DNA of 64,000 bases from Microbacterium sp. Root61 (GCF_001427525.1 NZ_LMGU01000001.1:2329405-2393404), one strand, 5' to 3'; positions 24,158 through 34,686 are shown, numbered from the stretch's first letter. A program made the numbers and translations. Notes: generated by a model from the sequence alone, not told the origin.

Positions 24158-24924
24158 GCGGTTACTCCTAGGTCGGTGCGTTTCGAGGACCGGTAGGCGG
24201 ATGCCGCATCCACCAGCCCGGCGAAGAGCCGGCGATCCTCGCGGTTCTCCTCGGGGTGCCATTGCACCGCGACGAGGTACCCGCCATCGGTCGCCTCGAA
24301 CGCCTGCACGAGACCGTCGGTCTGGGCGGTCGCGACCAGACCGGTGCCGAGGCGGTCGATGCCCTGATGGTGGTAGCTGTGCACGTCGAGCCCTTCGCCG
24401 ACCAACTGCGCGAGCGTCGACCCCGGCGAGACCGAAACGAAGTTGATCGCGAACACTCCGCCGCCGACACGGAACCGCTCGGTGCCGAGAGCCTCGGGCA
24501 GGTGCTGGTGCAGTGTGCCGCCGTGCGCGACGTTGACCAGCTGCAGGCCCCGACAGATCGCGAACACCGGCATCCCGCGCGTCCGTGCTCCGCGGTAGAG
24601 GGCCAGCTCCCACGCATCGCGGTCGGCGCGCGCCGGGTCGGTGAGCGGATGCCGGCGTGCACCGTAGAGCTCGGGTTGCACATCGAGTCCCCCGGTGAGG
24701 ATGAGGCCGTCCATGCCGTCCAGCACGGCGGCGGCCGCGGCATCCGGAGCCGGCTGAGGCGGAAGCAGCACCGCTGCCCCGCCGGATGCCGTCACCGCGT
24801 CGAAGTACTGCTCGGGGAGGAAGGAGGCGCGGACGTCCCACACCCCCTGCTTCGCCTGTTCGAGGTACGTCGACAGACCGATGACGGGGTGCGTCCGAGT
24901 GTCGTCAGAGTCGTTCGAAACCAC
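24154..24924 (-). CDS. Gamma-glutamyl amide hydrolase (PuuD-like class I glutamine amidotransferase)
   Basis: The 256-residue protein is a class I glutamine amidotransferase-like hydrolase. It has GLILTGGLDVQPELYG near residue 75, the nucleophile elbow VFAICRGLQLVNVAHGG with the catalytic Cys, and VQWHPEENRED with the catalytic His/Glu pair. These match gamma-glutamyl-GABA hydrolases that release glutamate from gamma-glutamyl acids. It overlaps the ligase gene by 20 bp and the ALDH gene by 4 bp, so translation is coupled. The natural substrate may be gamma-glutamyl-GABA or gamma-glutamylglycine. Confidence 0.87.
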   Translation of the reverse strand: MVSNDSDDTRTHPVIGLSTYLEQAKQGVWDVRASFLPEQYFDAVTASGGAAVLLPPQPAPDAAAAAVLDGMDGLILTGGLDVQPELYGARRHPLTDPARADRDAWELALYRGARTRGMPVFAICRGLQLVNVAHGGTLHQHLPEALGTERFRVGGGVFAINFVSVSPGSTLAQLVGEGLDVHSYHHQGIDRLGTGLVATAQTDGLVQAFEATDGGYLVAVQWHPEENREDRRLFAGLVDAASAYRSSKRTDLGVTA

Positions 24925-26260
24925 GAACCCGCTCCCAGTCGGTCACGGCCGCATCGTAGGCCTCGACCTCGATGCGCGCCTGGTTGAGGTAGTGCTCCAC
25001 GACGTCGTCGCCGAAGGCCGCGCGGGCGATCGAGGACTCCTCGAACAGCCGTGCCGCCTCGCGCAGCGTGGTGGGCAGATGATCGATGCCGGCGGAGTAG
25101 GCGTTGCCGGTCAGCGGCTCAGGCAGCGCCAGCTCGTTCTCGACGCCGTACAGCCCGCCCGCGATGATCGCCGAGATCGCCAGGTACGGGTTGACGTCGC
25201 CGCCCGGCACGCGGTTCTCGACGCGCAGCGACTGCCCGTGCCCGACGATGCGCAGCGCACACGTGCGGTTGTCGATGCCCCACGCGACGCCGGTGGGGGC
25301 GAAGCTGCCCTTCACGAAGCGCTTGTACGAGTTGATGTTCGGGGCATACAGCAGCGTGAACTCGCGCAGCGTGGCGAGGATGCCCGCGATCCAATGCCCC
25401 ATCAGCGGGCTGAACCCGTGCGCGCCGTCGCCGGCCATCACGGGCCCGCCGTCGTCATCCCGCACCGACAGGTGGATGTGGCAGCTGTTGCCCTCGCGCT
25501 CGTTGAACTTCGCCATGAAGCTCAGGGATTTGCCGTGCCGATCCGCGATCTCCTTCGCGCCGTTCTTGTAGATGGAGTGCTGATCGGCCGTCTCGAGCAC
25601 CTCGGCGTAGCGGAACGCGATCTCCTGCTGACCGAGGTTGCACTCCCCCTTCACGCCTTCGCAGTACATTCCGGCGCCGTCCATGCCCACGCGGATGTCG
25701 CGCAGCAGTGGTTCCATGCGCGTGGAGGCGAGCAGGTTGTAGTCGACGTTGTAGTCCGTCGCCGGCGTCAGGTCGCGATACCCCTTCGCCCAGGCCTCGC
25801 GGAACGAGTCGTCGAAGACGATGAACTCGAGCTCCGTGCCGGAGAACGCGACCAGTCCGCGGTCGGCGAGGCGCTCCCGCTGGCGCTTCAGGATGTCACG
25901 GGGCGACTGCGTGACTCGGGCCCCGTCGGTCCAGCCGAGGTCGGCCATCACCAGCGCCGTGCCCGGCTGCCACGGGATGCGGCGCAGGGTGTCCGTGTCG
26001 GGCAGCAGCATCATGTCGCCGTAGCCGGTCTCCCAGCTCGACATCGGGTAGCCGTCGACGGTGTTCATGTCGACGTCGACCGAGAGCAGGTAATTGCAGG
26101 CCTCGGCACCGTGGCCGAGCACCTCTTCGCGGAAGAACCGGGCCGAGACGCGCTTGCCGACCAGCCGTCCCTGCGCATCGGCGAACGCGACGATCACCGT
26201 GTCGATCGCGCCCGCGGCGATCTCTTCCTCGAGCTCGGCGACACTCAGATTTCCCGGCAT
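24905..26260 (-). CDS. Glutamine-synthetase-like gamma-glutamyl-amine ligase
   Basis: The 451-residue protein has the glutamine synthetase fold. VAFSGTELEFIVFDD carries metal-binding Glu residues, EGNSCHIHLSVRD the His motif, and GSFAPTGVAWGIDNRTCALR the nucleotide and glutamate site. The C-terminus ends WERVRGFERL and lacks the adenylylation Tyr block of housekeeping GlnA. This is the branch that joins glutamate to polyamines (PuuA, GlnA3) or ethanolamine (GlnA4 in Streptomyces). It is first in the run and divergent from an ethanolamine-type permease. Context favours an amino-alcohol substrate. Confidence 0.87.
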   Translation of the reverse strand: MPGNLSVAELEEEIAAGAIDTVIVAFADAQGRLVGKRVSARFFREEVLGHGAEACNYLLSVDVDMNTVDGYPMSSWETGYGDMMLLPDTDTLRRIPWQPGTALVMADLGWTDGARVTQSPRDILKRQRERLADRGLVAFSGTELEFIVFDDSFREAWAKGYRDLTPATDYNVDYNLLASTRMEPLLRDIRVGMDGAGMYCEGVKGECNLGQQEIAFRYAEVLETADQHSIYKNGAKEIADRHGKSLSFMAKFNEREGNSCHIHLSVRDDDGGPVMAGDGAHGFSPLMGHWIAGILATLREFTLLYAPNINSYKRFVKGSFAPTGVAWGIDNRTCALRIVGHGQSLRVENRVPGGDVNPYLAISAIIAGGLYGVENELALPEPLTGNAYSAGIDHLPTTLREAARLFEESSIARAAFGDDVVEHYLNQARIEVEAYDAAVTDWERVRGFERL

Positions 26261-26352
26261 CCGTCATCCCTCCCTGCGCACGTCGGTGTGCCACTGATCC
26301 GCGACCACCTCTGTCGACTGTAACGAGAAACTTACATCCAAAGGTAGACAGG

Positions 26353-26366
26353 CCCTACCAATAGGG
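26353..26366. promoter_or_regulatory. Short inverted repeat between ligase and permease genes
   Basis: CCCTA (26353-26357) and TAGGG (26362-26366) are complementary around 4 bp in the 165-bp divergent gap. It may be bound by the GntR-type regulator. The arms are short, so chance cannot be excluded. Confidence 0.3.
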
Positions 26367-26425
26367 AACACAATCATGCGCAAGGCGCCGGAGCGTGCGC
26401 CCCCGCGACCCCCTACGGAGGACGG

Positions 26426-27973
26426 ATGTCTCAATCCAGGAGCGATGCCCGGAAGGTCGCGGGCGCGACCTATACACCGGCAGGTCAGGGCTATTTCGAG
26501 AAACGCACCCTGAAACGCTCGGCGGGAGTGTGGGGCCTGTGGGGTCTCGCCGTCGCGGCGGTGATCTCGGGCGACTTCTCCGGCTGGAACTTCGGCATCG
26601 ACTTCGCCGGCTTCGGCGGGATGCTGATCGCCTTCGTCATCCTCGTCGCCATGTACTACGGCATGATCTTCTCCATCGGCGAGATGGCGGCCGCGATGCC
26701 GCACACCGGCGGCGCATACTCCTTCGCCCGCTCGGCCATGGGGCCGTGGGGCGGTCTGATCACCGGCGCCGCCGAGACCATCGAGTACGTCGCCACCACG
26801 GCCGTCATCGTCTACTTCTCCGCGTCGTATGCCGATGCGATCACGAGCGACCTGCTCGGCATCACCATGCCCGCGTGGGTGTGGTGGATCATCCTCTACG
26901 TCGTGTTCATCGCACTGAACTCCGCCGGTGCCGCGATCTCGTTCACGTTCGCGATCGTCGTCTCGATCATCTCGATCGGCATCATCCTGGTGTTCTCCCT
27001 GATGGCGATCTTCTCCGGGGCGTTCTCCTGGGCCGCGCTGTGGGACATCGTCCCGGATCCGGGCCAGACCGCGTTCCTGCCGCACGGCGTACTGCCGATC
27101 CTGTTCGCCCTGCCGTTCGCGATGTGGTTCTTCCTCGGCATCGAGGAGCTGCCCCTCGCCGCAGAGGAGTCGCACAATCCGGTGCGCGACATCCCCCGCG
27201 CCGGATTCTGGGCACGCGGCACACTGATCGTCACCGGCCTGCTGGTGCTGTTCCTGAACACCGGCGTCATCGGAGCGGAGGCGACCGGCGTGGCCGGCGA
27301 GCCGCTGCTGGACGGCTTCCGGGCGATCGTCGGCGACGAGCTCGCCGCGGTGCTCGCCCTCTTCGCCCTCGTCGGCCTGCTCGCTTCGCTGCAGGGGATC
27401 ATGTTCGCCTACGGGCGCAACATGTACTCGCTGTCCCGGGCCGGGTACTACCCGCAGTTCCTCTCCCTGACCGGCAAGCGCCAGACCCCGTGGGTCGCGC
27501 TGGTCGTCGGTGCGGTGATCGGCTTCGTCGCCCTCGTCGTGCTCGATGTCCTCGCCGCCGTCGACGAGAAGGGTGCGGGTGCCGTCGCCGGCGCCATCGT
27601 CCTGAACATCGCGGTGTGGGGCGCCGTGCTGGCCTACCTGCTGCAGATGATCTCGTTCATCATCCTGCGCAAGAAGATGCCGAACGCCGCACGCCCGTAC
27701 GTCAGCCCGTGGGGCATCCCCGGCGCGGTCATCGCCGCCGCGATCGCCGCGCTGATCTTCGTCGGCTTCCTGCTGAACCCGACGTTCGGGCCGGCGATCA
27801 TCGCGATCGGCATCGTGTACGTCATCATCCTGATCGGCTTCGCGGTGTTCTTCCGCCACCGCCTGGTGCTCTCTCCGGAGGAGGAGTACGCCCTCTCAGA
27901 CGGCTCGCACGGCGATCCGCAGTCCGAGGGCTACGACGCCATGGAGAAGGAGGTGTTCGGGGACAAACCCTGA
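26426..27973 (+). CDS. Ethanolamine permease-like APC transporter
   Basis: The 515-residue protein has about 12 membrane segments of the amino acid-polyamine-organocation superfamily. Its N-terminal part (GYFEKRTLKRSAGVWGLWG, then ISGDFSGWNFGI) and IGEMAAAMPHTGGAYSFARS match the ethanolamine permease branch rather than putrescine importers. The C-terminal cytoplasmic tail is acidic. It starts at ATG 26426 after GGAGGACGG. It is divergent from the ligase run, and a terminator follows. Import of ethanolamine or a similar amino alcohol is the likely role; related members also move amino acids. Confidence 0.85.
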   Translation: MSQSRSDARKVAGATYTPAGQGYFEKRTLKRSAGVWGLWGLAVAAVISGDFSGWNFGIDFAGFGGMLIAFVILVAMYYGMIFSIGEMAAAMPHTGGAYSFARSAMGPWGGLITGAAETIEYVATTAVIVYFSASYADAITSDLLGITMPAWVWWIILYVVFIALNSAGAAISFTFAIVVSIISIGIILVFSLMAIFSGAFSWAALWDIVPDPGQTAFLPHGVLPILFALPFAMWFFLGIEELPLAAEESHNPVRDIPRAGFWARGTLIVTGLLVLFLNTGVIGAEATGVAGEPLLDGFRAIVGDELAAVLALFALVGLLASLQGIMFAYGRNMYSLSRAGYYPQFLSLTGKRQTPWVALVVGAVIGFVALVVLDVLAAVDEKGAGAVAGAIVLNIAVWGAVLAYLLQMISFIILRKKMPNAARPYVSPWGIPGAVIAAAIAALIFVGFLLNPTFGPAIIAIGIVYVIILIGFAVFFRHRLVLSPEEEYALSDGSHGDPQSEGYDAMEKEVFGDKP

Positions 27974-27986
27974 GCCCGGGGGGAAG

Positions 27987-28029
27987 ACGGGGCCGAAGCG
28001 TACCGGGGGGTTCGCTTCGGCCCCGTTTC
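27987..28029 (+). terminator. Rho-independent terminator after the permease gene
   Basis: ACGGGGCCGAAGCG (27987-28000) pairs perfectly with CGCTTCGGCCCCGT (28013-28026), followed by TTT. It begins 13 nt past the permease stop. Confidence 0.88.
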
Positions 28030-28056
28030 GCGCGCGTGCCCCCCGGTACGCGCACA

Positions 28057-28104
28057 GGGCCCTCTCGAGACACCCGCTGCGCGGCGGCCGACTCGAGAGG
28101 GCCC
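28057..28104. repeat. Long intergenic hairpin
   Basis: GGGCCCTCTCGAG (28057-28069) and CTCGAGAGGGCCC (28092-28104) are perfect 13-bp complements around a 22-nt GC-rich loop. No T-run follows on either strand. It may be a second terminator or a structural repeat. Confidence 0.6.
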
Positions 28105-28229
28105 AAGGCTCACCGAACGATTCGATCCGATTCTCTTGGGGGAAAAATCGGCATGACGCCACTGGGGGAGGCGCCGAACCGTATGCACGGGAGCTGACTT
28201 AAGGATACGTCGTCCACAGCACTGCGTAT

Positions 28230-28247
28230 GTCCCCCCTTCGGGGGAC
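28230..28247 (-). terminator. Short hairpin downstream of the anchored Thr/Pro-rich protein
   Basis: GTCCCCC (28230-28236) pairs with GGGGGAC (28241-28247) around a tetraloop, 20 nt past the stop of the minus-strand gene at 28267. There is no T-run, so efficiency is uncertain. Confidence 0.45.
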
Positions 28248-28266
28248 ACTCGTCAATCGACGGGAT

Positions 28267-28965
28267 TCAGGACAGGAAGAACTGCGTCGACTGCATCGAA
28301 TCGACCCCGCCGATCGACACCGATAGGTGGTAAGACGCACCCCCGCCACCCGCGACGGGGCGGCTGGTCGAAGCGCACGAATCGACCGAAGAGCGAGTGC
28401 GATCCCATGTCAGCGGTGCCGCGCTGGTGACGCTCTGTCCGGCGGCGAGCAGCACCACCATGTCGCTGGGTTCGGTCTGGCAGTCGGTCGATCGCCACCA
28501 GGTGTCTTCGCCGCTCATGACGGTGAAGGACTGCGTGCTCGTGCCGACGTTCAGCGTGCAGTCGGTCGCCCCGTTGTTGGTCAGGCGGATCGAGAACTGG
28601 GGGTTCTGCCCTTGGGCGTAGGACTCCTGGTCCGTGACCCCCTCCACCAGCACATCGCTGGACACGCAGGCCTTCGCGGTCGGTGTCATGCTCGGGTCGG
28701 GGGTGGCCGGATCGGCGGGCGGAGTCGTCGCGGCCGACGTCTCCGCCGTCGGGACGGGCAGTTCGGTGGCCGTCCCGTCGGACGTACTCGAGGGTTTCGG
28801 CGAGGGACCGGATGCCTCGGCCGCCGCGCCGCGCCACGGTTGGGCGATCAGCAGCCAGGCCACGAGGGCCGCCACCGCCAGCACACCGATCAGCAGCACC
28901 AGTCGCCTGCGCCGGTACACGGCGGGCGAGTGGCGTCTGCGGCGGGGCTGTTCATCGGTCGCCAT
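28267..28965 (-). CDS. Membrane-anchored extracellular protein of unknown function
   Basis: The 232-residue protein has a basic N-terminus (QPRRRRHSPAVYRRRR), one membrane segment at about residues 22-43, then a Ser/Thr/Pro/Ala-rich spacer to about residue 100. The outer domain holds Cys residues (KACVSSDVLVEG, ATDCTLNVG, TDCQTEP, VDSCAST) that could form two disulfides. The fold looks all-beta. It fits the DUF4232-like or Ig-like secreted type, but I cannot name the family. It appears to be a single-gene unit. Confidence 0.7.
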   Translation of the reverse strand: MATDEQPRRRRHSPAVYRRRRLVLLIGVLAVAALVAWLLIAQPWRGAAAEASGPSPKPSSTSDGTATELPVPTAETSAATTPPADPATPDPSMTPTAKACVSSDVLVEGVTDQESYAQGQNPQFSIRLTNNGATDCTLNVGTSTQSFTVMSGEDTWWRSTDCQTEPSDMVVLLAAGQSVTSAAPLTWDRTRSSVDSCASTSRPVAGGGGASYHLSVSIGGVDSMQSTQFFLS

Positions 28966-29025
28966 ACGCCCAGGCTAAGCCGAGCGCGGCGACGCGCAGG
29001 ATCGGCGCGCCCAGGAGCACCGGCC

Positions 29026-29538
29026 TCAGGCGGGTTCGAGCACCTTGAGCATGCGCGTGTTGCCCAGCGTGTTCGGCTTGACGTGCGCGAGGTCCAGGAA
29101 CTCCGCGACACCCTCATCGGGGCTGCGCACGAGCTGCGAGTACACGTCGGCGTCGACGACCTGTTCGCCGATCGGCGCGAACCCGCGGCGGGTGAAGAAG
29201 TCGACCTCGAAGGTCAGGCAGAACAGGCGGGTGAGCCCCAGTCGACGCGCGCGCTCCTCGAGCGTCTCGACCAGCGCACGCCCGATGCCGTGGTGCAGCC
29301 AGCCGTCGGCGACGATCAAGGTGCGGATCTCGCCCAGGTCCTCCCAGATGACGTGAAGGGCACCGCATCCTACGATCCGCCCGTCCGCCGTCTCGGCGAC
29401 CACGAACTCCTGCACCGACTCGAACAGCAGCACGAGATCCTTGCCGAGCAGGATCCGTCGCTGGACGTACGGCTCCAGCAGTTCCTGGATCGCGTGCACG
29501 TCGGAGGTCCGCGCCGGTCGGGTGATGAACTGGCTCAC
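29026..29538 (-). CDS. Amino-acid N-acetyltransferase, ArgA-like short GNAT
   Basis: The 170-residue GNAT protein starts MSQFITRPARTSDVHAIQEL. It has GEIRTLIVADGWLHHGIG, where acetyl-CoA binds, then RLFCLTFEVDFFTRRGFAPI. This pattern matches the short N-acetylglutamate synthases of actinobacteria that do the first step of arginine synthesis without a kinase-like domain. No arginine genes are near, which is common. Length and motifs are intact. Confidence 0.82.
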   Translation of the reverse strand: MSQFITRPARTSDVHAIQELLEPYVQRRILLGKDLVLLFESVQEFVVAETADGRIVGCGALHVIWEDLGEIRTLIVADGWLHHGIGRALVETLEERARRLGLTRLFCLTFEVDFFTRRGFAPIGEQVVDADVYSQLVRSPDEGVAEFLDLAHVKPNTLGNTRMLKVLEPA

Positions 29539-29568
29539 GCGGCAAGCCTATTGCCCGGGCACCGGCCA

Positions 29569-29619
29569 TCGACTCTTCGACAGTGACCGTCTATTCTCAA
29601 GTCATTATGAATATTCATA
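29569..29619 (+). promoter_or_regulatory. Promoter with 14-bp palindrome covering the oxidase start codon
   Basis: TATGAATATTCATA at 29606-29619 is a perfect 14-bp palindrome containing the ATG at 29607. TCGACT (29569-29574) and TATTCT (29592-29597) with a 17-bp spacer would start transcription at about that ATG. The message would then be leaderless and the palindrome would lie on the start site, suited to repression. No regulator gene is adjacent. Confidence 0.5.
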
Positions 29620-30977
29620 CAGCAGTGATTATTGAGCTTTCGTCGCTCGTCCGGAGCACGACCCTGCCCGGCGATGCCGGCTGGGACGCCGCCCGCAGCT
29701 CGTTCACCCTCTCCGTCGATCAGACGCCCGCCGCCGTCGTGCACGCCGAGTCGGTCGACGATGTCGTCGCCGTCGTCGACTTCGCACGCGCCAACGGGTA
29801 CCGGGTCGCCCCGCAGCGCACCGGTCACAACGCCGCTCCGGTCGGTGACCTGAGCGGCAGTATCCTGCTGCGCACCGATCGCCTGACGGGCATCGTGATC
29901 GACGCCGAGGCGCGCACCGCACGCGTGCAGGCCGGCGTGCAGTGGCAGGACATCGTGCCGCTCGCGGCCGAGCACGGCCTCGCGGCCCTCGCGGGATCGG
30001 CCCCCGACATCGGCATCATCGGCTACACGCTCGGCGGCGGCGTCTCCTGGCACGCGCGCTCCCTCGGGCTGGCCGCGAACAGCGTGCTGAGCGCCCAGAT
30101 CGTGACCGCGGACGGCGTGCTGCGCACCATCGACGCCGCGCACGACCCCGACCTGTTCTGGGGCATCCGCGGGGGCGGCGGCAGCCTCGGCATCGTCGTC
30201 TCGCTCGAGTTCCGCCTGTTCCCCATCACCGAGGTGTTCGCCGGCGCGCTGTTCTGGCCCGAGCAGGAGGCCGAGCGGGTGCTGCGGGCGTGGCGGGAAT
30301 GGACCACCACCGTGCCCGACGCGGTGACCTCGATCGGGCGCGTGCTGCGCTTCCCGCCGTTCCCCGACGTTCCCGAGCACCTGCGCGGGCGCGGATTCGT
30401 CCTGGTCGAGGCATCCATGCGGCTCGACGCGCGCGCCGGAGCCGAGCTGCTCGCGCCGCTGCGCGCCCTCTCCCCCGAGATCGACACGTTCGACACGATT
30501 CCGGTGACGACTCTCGCGGGCCTGCACATGGATCCCACCGAGCCCGTCCCCGGCGTCGGTCATGGGCGGCTGTTGAGCAGCCTCGACGATGCCACCCTCA
30601 CCGGCCTCGCCGACGTGCTCGCCGGCCCCGGTGCGCACCTGCTGTCGGTGGAGATCCGCCATCTGCAGGGCGCCCTCGCGCCCGGCGCGATGACCGGCGG
30701 TGCCGTCTCCGGATTCGACGCCGACTTCCTGCTCTTCGCGGTCGGCATCGGCCCCACTCCCGACGCGATCGTCGGCGTCGATGCCGCCATCGATGCGGTC
30801 CTGGGCTCGGTCGCGCACGTGACCGCACCCACGACGTTCCTCAGCTTCTCCGAGCGCAAGATGACGGACGGCGAGCTGTTCGGCGCGAGCATCGACCGCC
30901 TGGGCCGGATCAAGCAGACCTACGACCCGAATCGGCTCTTCCAGGCCAACCACGAGATCACGCCTATCGCGGATTGA
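29607..30977 (+). CDS. FAD-binding oxidoreductase (PCMH/BBE type)
   Basis: The 456-residue protein has a PCMH FAD domain: VAPQRTGHNAAPVGDLSGS near residue 75 and GYTLGGGVSWHARSLGL near residue 140. It ends with a berberine-bridge-like BBE segment (RIKQTYDPNRLFQANHEI). The usual covalent-FAD His could be the one in TGHNAAP. It oxidises a small substrate with oxygen; the substrate is not clear. I use ATG 29607, which appears leaderless. An in-frame GTG at 29583 is possible but lies inside the likely promoter. No signal peptide is seen. Confidence 0.82.
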   Translation: MNIHTAVIIELSSLVRSTTLPGDAGWDAARSSFTLSVDQTPAAVVHAESVDDVVAVVDFARANGYRVAPQRTGHNAAPVGDLSGSILLRTDRLTGIVIDAEARTARVQAGVQWQDIVPLAAEHGLAALAGSAPDIGIIGYTLGGGVSWHARSLGLAANSVLSAQIVTADGVLRTIDAAHDPDLFWGIRGGGGSLGIVVSLEFRLFPITEVFAGALFWPEQEAERVLRAWREWTTTVPDAVTSIGRVLRFPPFPDVPEHLRGRGFVLVEASMRLDARAGAELLAPLRALSPEIDTFDTIPVTTLAGLHMDPTEPVPGVGHGRLLSSLDDATLTGLADVLAGPGAHLLSVEIRHLQGALAPGAMTGGAVSGFDADFLLFAVGIGPTPDAIVGVDAAIDAVLGSVAHVTAPTTFLSFSERKMTDGELFGASIDRLGRIKQTYDPNRLFQANHEITPIAD

Positions 30978-30984
30978 CCGAAAC

Positions 30985-31022
30985 GACAGAGGGGCGGATG
31001 CCGCAGCATCCGCCCCTCTGTC
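30985..31022. terminator. Bidirectional terminator between oxidase gene and clpC
   Basis: Perfect 17-bp arms (30985-31001 and 31006-31022) enclose a CGCA loop between convergent genes. The stem carries GCGGATGC, as do the hairpins at 13866 and 34626. Confidence 0.85.
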
Positions 31023-31036
31023 GATCTGTCTGACGA

Positions 31037-33565
<2,529 letters not shown>

Positions 33566-33652
33566 CATCAATTCCTCCGGCACGGGGGCCAACGGGCGCA
33601 GGTCCTGGCGCCTTACATCGAGGGTAACCAGCGGGCGGATGCCCCACGCGAA

Positions 33653-33670
33653 TGTTCGCCAGGGGCGGAG
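33653..33670 (-). promoter_or_regulatory. ClgR-like box upstream of clpC
   Basis: TGTTCGCCAGGGGCGGAG holds CGCCAGGGGCG at 33657-33667. It differs at one core position from the CGCYNANRGCG element known for ClgR, the activator of clp genes in Corynebacterium and relatives. It lies about 90 bp before the clpC start. This is a visual match only. Confidence 0.3.
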
Positions 33671-33687
33671 AGGCTCGCGACCCGGTC

Positions 33688-33741
33688 TTGACATGCCGAA
33701 GGCGCTTGGCATAACGTTCATCGATAACAACGACTATCGAT
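33688..33741 (+). promoter_or_regulatory. Promoter and inverted repeat of the first DUF2975-Xre pair
   Basis: TTGACA (33688-33693) and CATAAC (33710-33715) with a 16-bp spacer form a promoter. Directly after it, ATCGATA (33720-33726) and TATCGAT (33735-33741) are perfect complements around 8 bp, on the expected transcription start. The octamer TATCGATA recurs in the same place before the second pair at 55365-55372. Autoregulation by the Xre protein is the simple reading. Confidence 0.6.
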
Positions 33742-33760
33742 ATGTACCAGTGGAGACACG

Positions 33761-34384
33761 ATGACCGACCAGGCACTTGACACCATTCCGGATCGCGCAG
33801 ATCGGATCGCCATGCGCGTGATCGCCGCGCTCACGGCGATCATGGCGGTCGCACTCGCTGCCGGTCAGATCACCGCGGCCGCGACCTTCGTCTGGGCCGA
33901 CTCGGTGACGCTCTCGCTGCTGGCCGATGAGGCGCTGGCGGTCGAACCCGACCGTGGCCTCGTCGCGGCCGGCATCGAGACGGTCACCGTCACCGCCGAT
34001 GCACTCAGCGGCGGCGCTCGGGCCGTCTTCGCCGGCGGAGCGGTGCTCCTGGCTGTGACAGCCCTGATCGTGGGGTTCGCCCTGGCATGGCTGCTGGTGG
34101 CGGCATCGGGCGGGCGCCCCTTCCGTCCGGCCCTCTACCGATTCAGCCTCATCGCCGGGTTCGCCCTGGTCGTCGGCCCGCTCACCGCAACGGCACTCAC
34201 CGGGTTCGGCTCCATGCAGGCGGCCTTCGAGTTGAACGATGCCGTCGGCGGCATCCTGATGCCCGGCTTCGGCATCACGTCCTGGGGAATGACGATCCCG
34301 ATCATCGGGCTCGGTGTCATCGGGCTCGCGTACCTGTTCCGCCGGATGGAACGCCTGCAGCGCGACACGGACCTCCTCGTATGA
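33761..34384 (+). CDS. DUF2975-like membrane protein
   Basis: The 207-residue protein has four membrane segments, at about residues 18-42, 88-112, 126-150 and 170-195. Segment two carries ALIVGFALAWLLVAASGGRPF, and the end is LAYLFRRMERLQRDTDLLV. The four-helix layout and the following Xre gene fit DUF2975 proteins of Firmicutes and actinobacteria, whose function is unknown. It starts at ATG 33761 after TGGAGA and overlaps the Xre gene by 4 bp. A related pair lies at 55382-56085. Confidence 0.75.
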   Translation: MTDQALDTIPDRADRIAMRVIAALTAIMAVALAAGQITAAATFVWADSVTLSLLADEALAVEPDRGLVAAGIETVTVTADALSGGARAVFAGGAVLLAVTALIVGFALAWLLVAASGGRPFRPALYRFSLIAGFALVVGPLTATALTGFGSMQAAFELNDAVGGILMPGFGITSWGMTIPIIGLGVIGLAYLFRRMERLQRDTDLLV

Positions 34385-34611
34385 CCCCCGCCGAGGACGA
34401 CGGACCCAGTGGAGTCCACTGCCGCCTCGACGAGCTGCTCGAGGCGCGCGGGATGACGCTGACGCGCCTCAGCGAGCTCGTCGGCGTGAGCGTGGTGAAC
34501 CTGTCCATCCTGAAGAACGACCGGGCTCGCGCCATCCGCTATTCGACGCTCTCCGCGATCTGCCGCGCCCTCGACTGCGAGATCGGGGAGCTGCTGGTCC
34601 GCGCCGACTGA
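34381..34611 (+). CDS. Xre/Cro-type small regulator, partner of DUF2975
   Basis: The 76-residue protein is one helix-turn-helix domain. It contains MTLTRLSELVGVSVVNLSIL followed by KNDRARAIRYSTLSAICRAL and then DCEIGELL. The start at ATG 34381 overlaps the membrane-protein stop (ATGA), so they are translationally coupled. It has no ligand domain. It shares LKN-x-RA-x-A-x-R-x-STL with the second copy at 55858. It probably binds the repeat at 33720-33741 in its own promoter, and the membrane partner may modulate it. Confidence 0.82.
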   Translation: MTPAEDDGPSGVHCRLDELLEARGMTLTRLSELVGVSVVNLSILKNDRARAIRYSTLSAICRALDCEIGELLVRAD

Positions 34612-34625
34612 GCGCGGCCGTCACA

Positions 34626-34671
34626 CGAAGGAGAGCGGATGCCGTGATCCCACAGCATCCGCTCTCCTTCG
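34626..34671. terminator. Bidirectional terminator after the first Xre gene
   Basis: Perfect 17-bp arms (34626-34642 and 34655-34671) with a 12-nt loop lie between convergent genes. The stem contains GAGAGCGGATGC and its complement. Confidence 0.82.
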
Positions 34672-34686
34672 TCACAACCGTGCGGG

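Noticed and set aside
28001..28110. Small protein genes in the interval after the ethanolamine-type permease
   Set aside because: The open frames there are made by two GC-rich hairpins and lack ribosome sites.
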